Shown here: positions 13,014 to 25,692 of the stretch, one piece after another
How positions within the stretch are numbered: position 1 is the first letter of the stretch
Layout of the letters: every line of letters starts with the position of its first letter
Assembly: GCA_016800925.1 (NCBI GenBank)
Contig: JABCPU010000222.1
Location: 1-64,000, forward strand
Reading direction: 5' to 3'
Origin: Suillus spraguei
Taxonomy: Eukaryota > Basidiomycota > Agaricomycetes > Boletales > Suillaceae
DNA length: 64,000 bases
Program-made: the position numbers and the translations under genes
The notes under the pieces: generated by a model
Databases searched by the model: none
The model's input: the letters and a program-made list of their open reading frames with translations, nothing else
What the model was told of the DNA's origin: nothing

Positions 13014-14561
13014 ATGACTTGGTCAGATGTACCAATCTCGATAGACCCGATCATTGCTGACAACGTTTTCATTGGAAAGTATGTAGCCTGTTATTCAGTA
13101 CTATGACCTTATCTGACATAAATGTCAGTCTCTCTGCCGCTCTATCAACTGATGTACGCAAAAAACTTGGAATAACGCACATCCTTTCAGTCTGCACCGA
13201 GTATTCGTCTACAGACCACAATCATCTTACTATACCCGTGCAAGACTCAGAGTACGAAGATCTCCTTATACATCTACCTCGGGGATGCAGCTTCATTCAA
13301 TCCGCTTTGAACCAAGGGGGAAAGGTTTTGGTGCATTGTGCCATGGGTGTCTCAAGAAGTCCCACTATCGTCTGCGCTTACCGTAAGTTTATGTTCCTTT
13401 GTTCCTTGCTTTCTTTGTGGAATACTTAATTTCGCTCCTCCCATGCCCTTAAATGTCAAGTAATGTCCACTCGACAACTGTCTGCTCATGCAGCAGTACA
13501 ATACGTACGAAAACGTAAGATTTGACCTTCCACTTGCTTCATTCGACTCATGATCGTTCGGCTACACAGGTCGACCGCAGATTCACCCTAATTATGGATT
13601 CATGAAGCAGTTGATTGCTTTCGGCGAGTGCCGTTATAAGCCTTCATGCACAAACAGCGAGTATATCGCCTGGAAGCGCAGACAAAATCGAGAAGTATCT
13701 AAATACCTCAACTTGATCGCCGACACCGTACCCGTGATACCAGACCAATTATTCCTTAGTAGGTGCGGCACTCGATCATGTAGTTAAACCGCATTGCAGT
13801 TTACGCCTTTTAATCCCCAGTGATTTCCCTGGAGATCCTGATGCTGCCGAATCACTTCTCTTGGACTTGGGCATGACACATGTGCTTTCCATCTCTTCTG
13901 CACAGCTTCCGAAGCCGGATCTTCCTCTGTTCAATCACTGTTTTATTGATATTCCAAATAATGGTCGCGAAGCTTTGTTGCTTGAGCTTCCGACAGCATG
14001 TAAATTTATCAGCAATGCCATTACTAGCGGAGGCCAAGTGCTCGTTCAGTGTCGTGTCGAGCTCAGAGCTTGTATCGTAGTTTGTGCCTATTGTAAGTCA
14101 TTTTTCTTTCCTCCTTTGATATACTTTCTACGTGACTGTCAATCAGTAATGTTCACGCGCCATGTATCACCACGTCAAGCACTCGGACTTCTTGAATCTG
14201 GTGAGTGTTAAACTTTGGACTCTGTTCAAGTACACATGTTCACGCATGCATCATTCCAGCGCTTCCACTGTATAACCCAACAGACAACTTCTACCATCAT
14301 CTAGACCTTTTTGCAGCGTGCAATTATGTCCCAACGCCCAATAACTTCCTTGTCCAAGCATGGATCTCAGGAAGCACACAGACCTATAAGCCTTCCTTGA
14401 AGAAGAAATCTACTACCACGACCAAAAACGCTACATTGTCGCTTGCGACCACGACGATGACACCTGCAACGGAGCTAAATGTGTTCGATTTTGCAGCGCT
14501 CAGCGAGGTGCTGGCACGGTTTCATTCGACTTCGACGAGCGTGGGTGCTGCGCGCACATAG
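13014..14561 (+). CDS. Tandem dual-specificity phosphatase with a dead second domain
   Basis: Seven exons join to 398 codons: 13014-13078, 13129-13382, 13462-13515, 13570-13762, 13821-14092, 14147-14200 and 14260-14561. All junctions are GT-AG and the phases agree. Residues about 10-150 form a DSP domain with the P-loop HCAMGVSRSPT, so the Cys-Arg machinery for removing phosphate from Ser/Thr/Tyr is present. This is followed by an Arg-rich stretch (QIHPNYGFMKQLIAFGECRY) usual for DSPs. A second DSP-like domain starts at QLFLSSDFPGDPDAAE and keeps the fold motifs (LGMTHVLSIS, VLVQCR.....CIVVCAY). Its P-loop reads QC-R-V-E-L-R-A, lacking the active-site glycine and the SRS residues, so it is a pseudophosphatase. 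The C-terminus is Ser/Thr-rich. No localisation signal is seen. The substrate is unknown; the dead half may bind phosphoproteins or regulate the live half. Confidence 0.85.
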
Positions 14562-15584
14562 TTCGGTTTTAGTATTGCTGCTTAACATGCTCATTTGATT
14601 ATACCCTCTCTCAATCCATGAACAGTACGTCTTGATAATATTGCATCGGCATCTATCCCAGAATTGAGCTAGTATATGTAAAATCGAGGCCACATTCATT
14701 ATGATACACCATCTACATGTACCAATCTGACTACAAGATCTTCCACGTCCTCTTCCTCCGTGTTCTGCGCGCACCTGCACACCTGCACATCTGTCACGCA
14801 CTACCCTTCCTGTATTGACCCTTCATACTTCCCAATCATCTCCTCTGTACCGCCATGCAAAACTTCCTACGTCCTTCGCGAGCCTACCTAGCCATCGATA
14901 TTACCTTTTGAGTAGTTTTTCAATGTTTCTGGTTGTCTGTGTTGTCATCCACTGAGCATTGATGTTGGTCTTCTCATCAATATCCCTAGTTCCCAATCCA
15001 ACGCTGTCTCGCTAAGCCTTGCCGCAAGTCGTCTCAGACCTCTCTACGTAACCTCGGCGCTATCACAACCACAGCGCCAGTCACGCATCACAGCCGCTCA
15101 GGCGCTTAAGCTTGATTCGCGCCTAATATCGCAAAGTACAATAATCACCTAGAAAAATACTTGACAAGTGGCCCTGTCGACCTTCTATGTAACACAACCG
15201 AACTCCAAGCCTACAGCAATTGGATTAAGCGCACGCATGCAAACCTTCCTCTTCAAGTCCAAACCCCCTCCTCGAATTCAACGCCTAGCTTTCTCAAGCA
15301 CGACATGGTTACCAAAAGCACGACCGTGACTAGCAATAAGAGGGCATCCGACTCAGAAGGTAGTCGTATCTGTGTTGCAAACTCCCTCCTAGTTTCTCAG
15401 CTGCAGGCGGATCAATCCTCGTGGTGTCAAATACCAAACCGGGCTTCCTGAGATTAGGGCAAGACGCTAGGAAGGTCACAAAACCCCGAAAAGCGTTTTT
15501 AGGTGGTATCTGCCAGGAGTAAGTGGTTCAAATACACAGGCACTCGCGGCGCAGGGCTCTGAAACCAAGTACACCGCTGTCAAG
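14562..15584. other. No gene recognised
   Basis: The stretch just after the phosphatase stop is its presumed 3' region. The remainder has short frames only; one of 96 codons at 15161-15451 has no recognisable motif. Confidence 0.45.
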
Positions 15585-16114
15585 CTACGACATACAAAAT
15601 GGCGAAAGATTGGCCTTTCCCGGACCGGAGAAGTGCATGAGGGGTGTAACTGTGCAGAAGCTGAATGTATAGTCGATAAGCTCGACACTCTTGGGTACGT
15701 CTAGCAGGGTACGATCCAGCCCGCCAGTGAAAAGAATCCGATCGTTCAGTTTGCGCAGGGTGCGTTCGACGGAGAACGAAGTTCCAGGATACTCGGACAC
15801 CCTGCATGGAACATCCCAGCCTTCTATAAGATTTCCGATCAATGTCAAATCAAACGAATGGGCGACTAATCCATTGTCCAAGCTAGAGACTTGATGCAAG
15901 CGAAAGGTGCCGCGATCCAGGTATCCGATACTTCAAGGTCAGCGTGACCACTTGGACAAGATAAACGTTCATTGCTGAAGAAGGTAAGTACAGGTGCATG
16001 AGGCTTGAGCCCACAGAGAGCAAGCTCGCTGGTTTGAGATGTCGCATGTGCTTCCACGACTTCTAGTCGTGGTGAGTGTCTGCCGAAACCTGATGCCACT
16101 GAAGACATGTCCAC
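15585..16114 (-). pseudogene. Relic related to the 1.8-kb segment, family unidentified
   Basis: The minus strand reads GRHSPRLEVVEAHATSQ..SELALCG (16.08-15.99 kb), then LAWTMD. A frame change leads into a second readable stretch (HSFDLTLIGNLIEGWDVP, RTLRKLNDRILFTGGL) ending near 15585. The first block matches the relic at 1.8 kb, which lies on the opposite strand. The two frames are not joined by an obvious intron, so the gene is probably broken. It may be an F-box/LRR-type protein, but that is a guess. Confidence 0.35.
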
Positions 16115-19073
16115 TGTCTAGAAATCTTCTTCCTTAGATGCCAGACGCAGACAAAAATCAAATGACAAAGTTCACTAGTAAATGACTGTGAACATTGTCA
16201 TGGCACAAATAAACCATCCACTTGCCTCTATGACACTATCACAACGGGATTCGCAATCTAGTCAATCCTGGAGCACAGAAGCCTGACCCCCACCATGTCT
16301 ACAAATTAACGCTACCGAGTCTTGTGGCGTGGTGATCTCATTTCGCTATATATAGCCTTCCGAGGATTTGATTTCGGCAACAGCTGTAGCACCGGTTGCA
16401 AGGCTCCACTATATGTCAGTGAACTCATGCAGAACTTCCTCACCTACCACATCTCTGGATGGTCCTCCATTAATAACCCATTCTTCCTTCGTCGTTAAGC
16501 GAGCCGCACCAAGGAAGACTTGGCGAAGTAAGCACTGGGAACGTGTGCGGTGCGACAATGCGTCACCAAAACATTTTGATCGAGCGCATGATTTTGATCG
16601 TCGGTCCAAACTGGTTGTCTTCGAATTGCAGTGCAGCATGTCTTGGATCACGCGAGGATACTCCCGTGGCCTCTTGCATCGATGCATAAGCTCTCGTTCA
16701 AGCGGTATCTCCTAGAAACAACCATCTTTATTAGAAGAGATTAGTAATATCATTGGCAAACTTCAACTCAGCTGATTTGACGTGCTATTTGACTTGCTAG
16801 TTGTCAGTCGCAAGTGACCAACGATTATTGCCTCCTACCGACGCCGTCTCTTGCTCAGACGGAGTTCCGAGCCCGACGCAGAACAGCTCCTTCTCAAGCT
16901 ACCAACCTATCACAAGGTGGCACCCAACTTTGATCATGCGCAACTCGCTTGAAGGATTCAAAGAATACCTATCAGCACCCGCACATCAACAACATAAGAA
17001 GCATACTCCATCAAACCAGTTGTTGCAAATCGTGTGTAAGAGCAACTAACTCTCGGCATCAATACGAGCGGTTGTCGCAAGGGTGAATCAATTATGCAAA
17101 TGGAACAAATACATGTGGAACATATTTGAGGCACAGACCAGCGCTTCTTGCCTTCCCGCGAACTAACGCATAAACATCTTTTGTCGCGGATATTACCATC
17201 ACTTCCTTCGGATTTGAATTAGGATGAGCTATCCCAGTGTGGCAGTTCTTGATATCCGCCGGCAGGAAGGATCTGGCCCTGATTGGCGTCGGGGTATGGA
17301 ACGTAACTGGGCTGGGGTGAGAGGGGCACATTGCCTGGGGAATATCCGCCGGAAGGAAGTAGAGTGTTCTCTAAAGCAGGCGAACCGGGAGCATATGATA
17401 TTAAGTTTTACCGCCGGGACCTGCACCACAGGCAAGGCTAGGGTCGGGGAAGGACCACAGGCCTCACTTGCTGCAGCGATGGAAGACGTCCAGATTCCCT
17501 TTCCACGGATGGCTTAGATGACCGTACACAAAACGATGGTATCGTAGAGGAAAGCTAAAAGAAGACTACTTCAGCAAACGGCAATTAATTATTCTTACAC
17601 TAGAGACGTACCAAAGAAGATGATAAATGCAGCTGCCTCCGCTACAGTAACCTCATAAAAATTTAGTTAGTCGTGAGATCTAGTAATCAGTATTAATAGG
17701 TGGAAATAGTCGGTCACAGCTACCAAAGACTCACAGCCAGTGTAAATGTATTTCAAGAAAATATTCGGCCCAGCCCGCAGCATCAACAGCGGTACCAACC
17801 CACACCGCTCAGAGGACGACTAGGAAACAATCAGCTAACAAGGAAGCTGTCATAACATTTGATGCACAGAGCCAACCGATTAAATGCAACCACGGATGTG
17901 AAGATTCCGCGGCGCACGCGACCCAAAAGTGAGACTGTCAGTTGCGAGCCCAAATGCGATAAAGCTCCAGTTGACATTTTGATATCCGCGACAACCGACT
18001 GATGCGGGCACAGACGCCAACGATCACAAGAGCCAACACTGAGCTAATGGCTATAAAACACGGTTAGGTTTAATTCAAGGTCCGTCACATGTTAAAATAG
18101 TACAACCACTCACAAAGGATGATGGCACGGAATCAAGCTAAGGACAGGCGGGTGAGAGGAACGAGACACTGAACGTGAAGAGATGACGAAAGCATTTATG
18201 TCTTGACATTATGTATGATTGACATCGCTTGACATAGGACTGATTGATCAGAAGTAATAAATTGAGCCCTAGTTTTACAACACACATGAAGTAAGTTACC
18301 GCCTTATCAAAACACACGATGCCGAAACCATGAAAATACGTGTTCAAGTGACCACTCACAAGTCGTGCAATAAGACATAAATGGGGTCAGAAAAATGGTG
18401 AGATAAACTCCAATGGGGTATAAGCACAGCATCAACGCGTTGGTGATTGTGCGCCTTGAAGATACACCAAGGACTCCGACGAATTGCATCGAGGCGACGT
18501 CATCATCGCTCGGGGTTTCGGGGTTCACAATAATAAATAGAGTCGACAAATCGCACTATAAAATGCTCTTGACAACCTTAGACTCGGCACCAAAAAAAAT
18601 TCAGTCATACCAAAAAGGATAAAAGAGACAAGCACAAACATATGCGTGCTAGCGTGCGGTAGGACGCAAGCTGGCTCCTTGGAGACCATTATCATGCTGA
18701 GCCGAGATCTCACAACGAGGCCTTTATTTAAAGACGCTAAGCACACAAATCGGACAGTTGGGCGCTTACAAAGCAATTATATCGGCATTCCTCTGACGCT
18801 ATACGTCATGCTTTTTGAAGTCTCTAAACTGGTCAACGAGGATCGACAAGGATCCACAGGGTTTTGCGATAAAGCCAGGAACCCCATTGACTTCCATCTT
18901 TGCGCCTCCAGCCAACCACGCTACGCCCACACGGTCCCTAGAAGCAACGGACAGTTTAAATGCACCGTTTGATGAGAAAGTCGCGTTTATGGCATGTCCA
19001 AGACACGCGGCAGACAGGCAGGCAGTTGTTGTCAACAGAGTAACCTTCTAACCAGAAAGGTAAAAATTCCCAT
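16115..19073. other. No gene recognised; possible membrane-protein debris
   Basis: Nearly 3 kb with no confident gene. On the minus strand a hydrophobic stretch (ALMLCLYPIGVYLTIFLTPF) near 18.43 kb and another (ISSVLALVIVGVCA) near 18.04 kb look like transmembrane helices. A 78-codon frame beginning at 19035 lies upstream of them. They cannot be joined into one reading frame by eye. This could be a multi-exon membrane protein or its remains. Confidence 0.4.
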
Positions 19074-20558
19074 TCAGAGGAAGTAGTCCGCAGGAGGTCT
19101 TTTTGCTGGGATAGAACGTACATCCTAATGACACGAGATGATCAGATCACAGCGCTGGATGAAATGCAACATTTCATCCCCGCATATCGCCTTTTGGGGG
19201 AGATCAAAATGCAAGGAACTTACCGAGGGTGCATGGTGGAAAACTTTGTATTCTTGAGCAAGGCGTTCATCTAACTCGAGAATCGAAGCCACATTACCAC
19301 ACCTGTCATAAAACACGATAGGTTAGGAAAGCCGAGACCAATGCAGGGTATCCATTCGATCACTCACCGATAACAGTAATTTGGTGCACTCCACACCGTC
19401 ACTATCATGTTGTCGAACATGAGCTTTATATCCTTCCATGGCTAGTTGATGGGCCCGCGCGATGAGGTCAATAGAGTTGTGGTGAGCAAAGGTTTTAGTA
19501 ATGTCGGCGCCGAAAAGAAAACCAGCGCCCCGCGGAGATAGGCCCCATCCAGTTATCTCTGTTCAAAAGAGAGACATATTATATCGCCATTGACCATGCT
19601 CCCAAAAGACTTAAGGAGTTACGCACCGTCTGGGTCGGACCAAAGGAGGTCACACATTGGACCATCATGAGGGACTTCCTGTTTTCGATCAATAGCGCGT
19701 ATCTAATAGCAGTTAAGAACGCGTGCGCAAAACACGGAGTAATTAAGCATAGTAAACGCACCTGATCAATCGCCTGCAGGTTCGGGCTGAGTCCGCCATG
19801 GACACAGAAAACTCTACCGTCCACGATCGCGCCTAACGCAAGATAGTCAAACACCTCGCAACACCATCTCCACACGTTGGTACTGCCATATTTTCTCTGA
19901 CATTCATCATAGAACCCATACACCTGTGTGATCTGTCGTGACTCGTGGTTGCCCCGGATCAACGTGATTCGTTCTGGATAGCGGACTTTGAGGGCCAGGA
20001 GGAGTAGAAACGTTTCGACACTGTAGAAGCCGCGATCCACGAAATCACCTGTGACAACGGGACATTAAAGCATCAGACAACCGATTGAAACGCACCAGGA
20101 CGCTATGCTTACCCATGAAAAGGTAGTTCGTCTCCGGGCAAAACCCGCCTACCTTAAATAATTCCATAAGATCAAAAAACTGCCCATGGATATCGCCGCA
20201 TATCTTAATCAGAACGCAGAATAAGTATTATCCTAGGGAAGGATTGAGTTGAATTGTGTTCACCGTCACGGGAGAGTCCACGGCTTGAACATTTGCTTCT
20301 TCAATTAGGATCTCACGGGCCTTGAAGCAAAGCCGTTTGACCTGTTCCTCGGATATGGGTTCACATCGTGTGAGCTGGTCTATTTGCCTGTAAGATCAAC
20401 GCGCGAGAAGTACGCAGCGGCCGGACGTGTTTCGTGCGCATTGGATAACGCAATGCACAGAAGCCGGTTTTTGATCGCCAATTACACGTTGTTGCGGTAC
20501 TTTGAGAACAAGCTGTGACGAAAAATGTGAATTCTCACCTGTCGAGATCACTGGGCAT
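19074..20558 (-). CDS. Protein phosphatase 4 catalytic subunit (PP4c/Pph3), one extra base
   Basis: Eight exons are readable: 20558-20539, 20387-20264, 20203-20113, 20048-19762, 19702-19627, 19558-19368, 19302-19224 and 19124-19074. They encode a PPP-family Ser/Thr phosphatase with all metal and catalytic motifs: GDIHG, GDFVDRG, GNHES, the HGG loop, and the RAHQL and WSAPNYCYR segments. The protein starts MPSDLDRQIDQL and ends in PADYFL, the carboxy-methylated tail shared by PP2A-like enzymes. Wording such as [20 protein letters not shown] points to PP4 rather than PP2A or PP6. PP4c acts with Psy2-type subunits in dephosphorylating gamma-H2A and checkpoint proteins. The exons total 919 nt, one more than a 305-residue protein needs. 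The extra base is an A in GGATATAAAGCTC (19425-19427 region), between MEGYK and LMFDN, so the written frame breaks there. It is either a real inactivating mutation or a homopolymer error. Confidence 0.9.
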
Positions 20559-20945
20559 TGCAACCTATCTGATAGACCGTCGACTCGGATGATGCCTTGG
20601 ACAACAAGTTGTAGTACGTGTGCACCGTGGAAACAACGTCACATTAAGGCACGGTACCGCCTTAGTACTGCCACGTCAGATTGGCTCGGAATCCACGATG
20701 CAATTCTTATGAACAACATAATGTACAAAGTATGTATATGCAGGTTAGACACGTAGGTATATGGTAGGTTGTGCAGTAGCGATGTAATACCAAGTAGCGT
20801 AACAGCTGCAGTGTAGAGATAGCAGGAAATGCACGATAGTAATCCATACACAACAGAGACATCGACGGATGGAGAAAAAATCCGGTTACGAGGCAGCTAT
20901 AAAATACGAGATTCACAACAGCAAACAGGAAACAAAGGGTCAGTG
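20559..20945. promoter_or_regulatory. Intergenic region: PP4c upstream and zinc-finger gene 3' end
   Basis: This 387-bp gap separates the stop of the zinc-finger gene from the start of the PP4c gene, both on the minus strand. It must hold the 5' region of PP4c and the 3' end of its neighbour. No defined promoter element is recognisable. Confidence 0.4.
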
Positions 20946-22606
20946 TTATACATAGCCTGTCGAGGGACGCGGTCGCAGAGCGTTATCTGCCTTCCAAGCG
21001 CCTTGGCCCAGGCCGACGTGCGGAGTGTGATAAGGATATGAACTCTGCACCTGGGAATGATGCATGTATGACAGCGATGCGGGCGGTGTTATTGAATGGT
21101 GCATTTGAGGAATCCGGATGTCCCCGCGAAGTACCCTCTCATCCTGAATCGGCGCTAGGACTGGTGGCGGCGAATCATATCTTGGTATGCTCGAATGATG
21201 CGACATGAGAGTGTGACCATATGATCCATGAACGACGCTGTTTTGTGTGCTCATATAGTTACTGGAATGATGATCAGAGACAGGATCCAATATCCCAGAA
21301 CCGTTTTGGTAGGATGCAACCTCATGCGAGTCATCTCGGTAGGCTGAGTAGTTGGGTGTAGATAGCTGAGAGTGTGGAGAGACAGAATGCGGAGATTCCG
21401 GTGATGGTGTGCTGACTGCCTGATAATGTGTAGGATAAGAGTGTGGATGCGAGATGTGCGAGATCGAGAGACGAGATGATACAGACGAAAGGTGGGCGGA
21501 TGACTGCGGAGAGCCATCATGAACATTTTCCATGGGTGATTGATGAAGAGAGGAAGAATGAATACGCGACATGGATGGCTTCTCTCCGTATGCCTGAGAA
21601 TAGTCGTATGAGGGATCATGCACAGCGTGGCCACTGGAAGGCTGAGAAACAGCGGCCGTGACGTAGCCGTAATTAGCTTGCGAGGACTCGTCATAACTTG
21701 GTGTGCTGTCACCATAATGGGACTGGATTGGTGATGAGTGAGATGCGACTTGACCATTGGACATTGCTTGGGAATGTTGGTTGATCATTGATGGGAATGA
21801 GTTCTCGGGAGGTGTCGGCGATCTACTGGATACACTTCCAGAATGCAGGCTATCAGAATATGGAGGTATAGGGAAAGCTTGCACCAAAGGTGGGGGCGAG
21901 TCGGGGGCCGGAGGGATGGCGTGTTCGAGTGCCGGTGGAGGAGAGGGAGTGTCCGACGAATGGCGTTCAGAGGAAATCAATGAGGATGCTGTTCGGCTAT
22001 TTTTTGTGCCAGAACCGCTAATGCCCACGGCACGGGCGATCGCAGCACGCGTTGCGGAGCTTGAGCTCCGTCGTGAGCCAGGAGAGAGATGAATGCGGTA
22101 ACTGTAGAAGAAGAAGAAAACGAAGCTCAGTTGCTGGCCATGAATTGCGGCGATAAAATATGTTGAATAGATGATTGTGATAAGTTATTCAAGAGAATGA
22201 AAATGGAACAGATGCTGTGTGGCACCGATAGTACCACGGGAATAGATATAGCGGCCGGCGATAAAGAATAGAAGTATACTCACTGTTGCTGTAAATTGTC
22301 TTGCCTTGAACAACGTGTTTCGCATCCAGGAAAAGGACACTTGTGATTGCGTTCACCTGTGTGAACACGGAGGTGTCGGGCGAGGTGGCCACTGGTAGTA
22401 AAGCCACGGTCGCACGTCGTACAAACGTGCTTTTTCTTTCCGTTAGCGGCACCAGAAGATTGGGGGGAGTGAGAAAGAGAAGAAGGTGCTGTTGGTGACT
22501 GCGGGGAATGACCAGCAGACTGACTAGAATCTGATAGATACTGTACAGAAGAGTATTGAGTAGAATAGATAGCAGAATCGTGCTTTGTTGAAGTATGGCG
22601 GGGCAT
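20946..22606 (-). CDS. C2H2 zinc-finger transcription factor, Nrg1-like
   Basis: Two exons (22606-22284 and 22101-20946) sum to 493 codons, spliced GT-AG inside a histidine codon so that NLQQ continues as HYRIHL. Two C2H2 fingers lie at about residues 68-125. The first has C-x2-C and HLARHLRVHTGE; the second has C-x4-C, SRQDNLQQ and HYRIH. Fingers of this wording (GFTTSGHLARH, SRQDN) resemble the Nrg1/Rgm1 group of fungal stress and glucose repressors. The N-terminal part is Ser/Gln-rich. The last 350 residues are low-complexity Ser/Pro/His/Tyr-rich with many SPP and HSS runs, typical of a disordered regulatory tail. The start MPRHTSTKHD was chosen because the longer upstream frame is hydrophobic and unlike the family. 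DNA binding in the nucleus is expected; target genes cannot be told. Confidence 0.85.
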
Positions 22607-25600
22607 ATGGACAAAGCAGTAAATTGCAGGGGTGAAGAAGAGACGGAAGGATAGGATTGTACGGATTGCGGAGGAACTGGAGAACAGGCTTTTGAGGAGA
22701 AGAAGTGTCGAGGCAGTGACGCCCAAGTGGAAAATACGTAAATAAGTGCGGTCGCACCAAATAAATGTCTTATATTTGTTATATTGATAGAATCCAAGGA
22801 GAACCTCAATTTTATTTCAATTGAGGGCTACGTTTAGACTTTGGAACTGTCAATTTCGTAACATACAGTTGTTGATAATCACTTGCCGTTTCTTCCGGAA
22901 GCGTACCAAAAAGAGAATATTAATTTCGGAGCGGATGCAGTTTGGGGTGAAAACTTCCGAAGGTCACACTCAGAACCACCTCAGCGCATGATCACCGTCG
23001 AGGAAGACTCATTAATATATAAGAGAGGCTTCTATAAGATATACAACCTACCTGCACTGGATTGTCCTCGATGCTTGCATGCCTGAGGAAACATTTTTGT
23101 ACGTCTTCCTTTTGATGAGTCTATACTAAGGTTGAGTTCTGCCAGATCTGATAGTAAGAGCGTGGAATAGACGCCTTGGACTGACATTTCTTCCTCGCCC
23201 ACGTGAGATAAGTTTCAATTGACCAATCGGCAACGGACCAATCCCGCACACTCCCCGTCTCATTCTTCAGGCACAGTTCTCTTTTCGGGACCGTCCAGAC
23301 CATCCATTTGCGGTTTCGATCGCGATCAACTAAAGAAGTTGTTCTCGTCATTCAACACACGGTAATCGGCTGAATACTACGCCCACTGGCAGAACGATGA
23401 GCGGATGTCGCTCTTCGTTGCCAGCTTGCACCCTCACCATGGATACTATATGTATAATCCTCTCTCCACAAAATGTCTTTCAAAGTTTTCCTATAATAAC
23501 TTGTCAATCATTGAACAAGGTCGCCGTCCTATTAATTCAAAACTCGCTGACCTCCAAAAACATAGTCAACAAAGACATCTTTGACATAATTCAATAGCAA
23601 AAGTAGTTAGTCGTCGATAGGTTGGGTGATCGTCAACTAAAATTCTCTCACACTGAGTTACATCTCTGTCCAACGCCACAAGTCGACTTGCCTTTTCTCT
23701 GATAACCGTGACAGGCGCCGAACTCTATATCATGGATTGAATACACAACACAGACTGCCAGTGACAAAGAAGCCACCTCAATTGATCATATGCTCGGCCC
23801 ATCAGTCACCAACGACGTCCCGTGCACTCCCGTGCAGCTTCCGGATGGATCACGCATGTCAGAAGTCAGAAGACCACATAAACGTCACTTACCAGATCCG
23901 CCTCCGTTAAGTAAGCATAAGATGAGAGCAACCCTGAAGGAGTTAACTCTCTTAACGTCCACCCGTGCCTCGCGCTCCTTCATGTCTCAACAGTCGTACG
24001 ACGGAAATCACTCCGTTTTAGCGTCTCGGGGATACTTGCGGACGCCCAATGCCACCGGCCTGTCCTGCACTCTGGGGTTCTGGAACAACCGTTATGTACA
24101 TGATCTATACCCACGCAGAGATAAATTGTGATGGAATTCTCAACGAATGGCATGACAGGGGGCCAGGCGAAGCTACTGCATCGCCTTGCAGTGCACTAAA
24201 CATAAAATGAAAACATGAAAGTTAGCTCAACTCCTTGATGCGGATTGGCTCATTCAACAACGAAATGATAGACGGCGTTCAAGGGACCGATCCAGGGGCT
24301 TACGAGACCAACCTCTGCCGTCGTAGAGCGGAGCCGTTACGGGACCTGGTCAACGAACGACACAAAAAGGTCTCTCATAACAGAACGTGACATACATACC
24401 TCATATGATTAAAATTCCTTATAGTGATCAAACGTTTGCCCAAAAACAACCTGGTGTCAGACACTTTGACTTGTCATCTAGAAAAAAATATATCACTTTC
24501 GTACAATGCCGGAATCAACAGACATAACGGTTACTTGTCTTGATAGCGTCTGCGGCACCAGCCTAAGACAGTCGATATGAATATTAGAGTAGGCCGTGAC
24601 TTGAGAAAATGTCTTGGAGAGCTCCGAGAGACAAACTCTTGGACACATTAACTGTTTTGGGGATTCACTCACCATCTATTAGTCTGGACTGACGTGAATC
24701 CCTTGGCAGCGCTGGAGCAAAGGTAACGTTCGTGATATGATCAGATTCCACACCAGTAATTCACCATAGCACTTGCACCCACTAAATCCAATGATGCTGA
24801 GCCAGCAGTCAGTCCTCTGGGTAGATCTTCGGACCAAATATATTTTTAGTGTCGCCGTAGTTCCCTATCTGATTTAGACACGACGCGCTTCGAAACGACC
24901 ACCTTATCCCCAACTATCCGTCTGACAGATAAGAACTTTGCTTCTGGCAGTTCACCGCGAAAACGTACATGAAAAAATTCCCTTCGTACCCCAAATATAT
25001 GGTGATCACCTAAACTTTCGTTGACGTCGCGCAACGATAGGATAAGGTTTCGAGTGAAATACCCATTTGGGAGCAAAGTCAGGCATTGCCCGAGGCGCTA
25101 AAACCCTTTGAAAATTCTTCCATGGAAGCTGAATTCAATTATGCATGGAGCCAGTAGTTGGGAAGGGCGGGAGACGCGCGATCGAGTTACCAGAAGGCTA
25201 TGCCCTTGATCTTCAGGGCAATAGTCACTTGACCATCATGATGACCCGGAGAATGCAAAGTCGGGGCAGTGACTGGACAAGGTATTGCCGGGTTCGTAAT
25301 TAGTCGAGACTTCGGTCAAAAAAAAAATCGCATGACGGCAAGCACAGCCAGTAGACAATGAATATTTTGAATGCTTCAACTGTGACGTTAGCAAAAGCCG
25401 TGATACCGCCCTCGCAACCACAATGTTCGGGATCAGACGTAACTTCCGTATATCATGATTGTACTGTACCAGCATATACATGTAAATCCTACGAAGGCCA
25501 TGTCTGCGCAAAGATGAAATAATGAGAGAAACAGGAAGAAAGCTCAAAATCGTGGCATCGTATCAGCTCCCAATCGGCTTTCCCACCTCAAAGCCGTTGG

Positions 25601-25692
25601 TAAAAGCGTGCGAGGCTTCTTGTTTTGCATTACGATGCCAGATTGACTCTCACCCAAATCCAACACTATACACAGCAGCAACCTATGCCAGC
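22607..25692. other. No gene recognised
   Basis: The first few hundred bases are the presumed promoter of the zinc-finger gene, with long purine-rich runs. Beyond it, short ATG frames of 60-113 codons occur (for example 23351-23121 minus, 23790-24131 plus, 25076-24846 minus), but none shows a known motif or joins to another by clear splice sites. A real small gene cannot be excluded. Confidence 0.45.

Noticed and set aside
18307..19035. A CAAX-protease (Rce1-like) membrane gene on the minus strand
   Set aside because: One hydrophobic stretch looked suggestive, but the catalytic EExxxR motif is absent and the pieces do not splice together.
22189..22809. Longer N-terminal frames upstream of the zinc-finger start, including one with a hydrophobic run
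   Set aside because: They overlap the zinc-finger exon in other frames or extend it with hydrophobic sequence unlike the family; MPRHTSTKHD fits better.
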